This document shows positions 63,120-64,000 of a DNA stretch of 64,000 nt, piece after piece (position 1 is the first letter of the stretch; every line of letters starts with the position of its first letter). The notes below the pieces were generated by a model, which was given only the letters and a program-made list of their open reading frames with translations, searched no databases and was not told the DNA's origin. Position numbers and translations under genes: made by a program. Source of the stretch: Nguyenibacter vanlangensis (GTDB taxonomy: Bacteria > Pseudomonadota > Alphaproteobacteria > Acetobacterales > Acetobacteraceae); the NCBI RefSeq assembly GCF_038719015.1, contig NZ_CP152276.1:1436001-1500000 (forward strand). The letters are read 5' to 3'.

Positions 63120-64000
63120 ATGGCTATCACCGACTGGTCGCTCAATTGGTTCGATCGCAGGTCAAGTTTCATCGAAGAGTGCAACGCTGCGCGCAACGCG
63201 CTTATCGATGATCTAGCCGATGGGGCTGCCACGCAGCAGCGCGTATTGGACGATATATATCGCATTTGCGGCCCATCGCAATCATGGCAACAATCGGGGT
63301 ATAGCGACGCCATCCGGCGTGGCGCAACTTTCCGGGAAATTGTACCAATTCGGACATACGCGGATTTTGAACCGCTCATTGACAGCGAAGTGCACACCAA
63401 GGGTGGCGTTCTGTCGACCAGTCCTGTCCGTCGCTGGTTAAAAACAAGTGGCACGACCGGAAAGCCCAAGCGTATCCCCTATACGGACCACTGGATGACG
63501 GCTTATCGCGTGCCCGCGATGAAGGCGATGTGGGGCACGTTTCTGCTGAATTGTCCGGAACTTCTTGCCCATCCGTATGCGACGTTCGACACCCAGACAG
63601 TCCGCGAAGTCCCCGGCGATCACATCTTTGGCGTGCCTTATCAGGGGATCAGTAACCGCAACCCGCCACTCGGCGCCTCAGATTGGACGCCACCCTGGTA
63701 CGAAGCCCCTTGGTATATCCCCTCTCTCCCCAGCGACCATTTAACCAAAATGTATTACCGGCTACGATGGCTCGTCACGAAAGATGTCCGGTTTTTGACT
63801 GCAATAAACCCAAGCACCATCTTGTCCATACTCGATAGTCTCAAACTGTTCGCATCAGTTCTGGTCAAGGAGATAGCGGACGGATCCGTGGCCGGGATAA
63901 ACATGGTTGCGCCGGATCCGGAAGCGGCTCGGCGGCTGGAGAAAATTCTCGGACGATCCACTTATTCATTGAATGATGTCTGGCCCAACTTGATACATTA
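63120..64000 (+). CDS. GH3 family acyl-adenylating enzyme, N-terminal part
   Basis: The frame is open from ATG 63120 (GGGAG upstream) to the right edge, 293 codons and incomplete. The ATP motif LKTSGTTGKPKRIPYT (Thr109 to Lys117) and the later 'FLTAINPSTILSILDSL' with a following helix are features of GH3 proteins, the plant acyl-acid amido synthetase superfamily within the ANL enzymes. GH3 enzymes adenylate a carboxylic acid (such as indole-acetate or jasmonate in plants) and transfer it to an amine or amino acid. Bacterial members occur in scattered gene clusters and few are characterised. The acceptor-binding C-terminus is outside the window. Confidence 0.85.
   Translation, partial: MAITDWSLNWFDRRSSFIEECNAARNALIDDLADGAATQQRVLDDIYRICGPSQSWQQSGYSDAIRRGATFREIVPIRTYADFEPLIDSEVHTKGGVLSTSPVRRWLKTSGTTGKPKRIPYTDHWMTAYRVPAMKAMWGTFLLNCPELLAHPYATFDTQTVREVPGDHIFGVPYQGISNRNPPLGASDWTPPWYEAPWYIPSLPSDHLTKMYYRLRWLVTKDVRFLTAINPSTILSILDSLKLFASVLVKEIADGSVAGINMVAPDPEAARRLEKILGRSTYSLNDVWPNLIH

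Overview
The window is GC-rich DNA from an alphaproteobacterium, most likely an acetic acid bacterium close to Gluconacetobacter. The best single pointer is the secreted levansucrase at 56880-58622, which has the Gluconacetobacter LsdA layout and catalytic residues. A cytochrome c oxidase set, PEP synthase, a dihydroxyacetone phosphorelay, Hint-domain protein and several Lrp/LysR regulators fit the same group. No rRNA, tRNA, CRISPR array or intact insertion sequence was seen.

Left part (1-14.3 kb): the end of a YceI-like gene, a pirin, an FMN reductase, a LysR regulator divergent from an epimerase-like protein, then a co-directional carbon/stress block (CBS-BON protein, host-attachment-like protein, PEP synthase, PfkB sugar kinase, PRPP synthetase). 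A small cupredoxin overlaps tail-to-tail with a COG2187 kinase-like gene. A polysaccharide deacetylase is translationally coupled to a putative glycoside hydrolase.

Respiratory block (14.4-26.7 kb): a nearly gapless operon encodes alternative complex III (ActABCDEF), a small membrane protein and an aa3-type cytochrome c oxidase (subunits II, I, III, IV). SCO and CtaG assembly genes follow on the opposite strand. This gives a quinol-to-cytochrome c-to-O2 branch in a group usually described as relying on quinol oxidases.

Middle (26.9-41 kb): a YciE/F ferritin-like protein, an NHEJ set (Ku, LigD, a second Ku), a DUF488 protein, the dhaKLM operon whose DhaM carries EIIA, HPr and EI in one chain, a LysR regulator divergent from an NAD(P)-binding protein, an AEC transporter and a photolyase.

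Accessory stretch (41-48 kb): small genes of lower GC, a 572-bp non-coding stretch holding a 59-bp decayed copy of dadA sequence, a streptomycin-kinase-family gene and fosA. Next comes a D-amino acid module (dadA, alr, divergent lrp with two operator-like repeats, then an amino acid permease and a DmpA-type peptidase). Four stacked palindromes separate lrp from the permease.

Right part (50-64 kb): flavin reductase, GFA protein, ohrR/ohr with operator-like boxes, sirtuin, TetR regulator, an AT-rich gap, a Hint-domain protein, levansucrase, a lipoprotein, a saccharopine dehydrogenase-like gene divergent from an Lrp regulator. At the right edge a lower-GC operon (SDR, YciI-like protein, and the start of a GH3-family acyl-adenylating enzyme) sits behind a promoter region carrying four TCGCAAA boxes. 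It is the best candidate for an undescribed pathway here. A second theme is a set of short in-frame tandem repeats (12- or 15-bp units) at gene ends.
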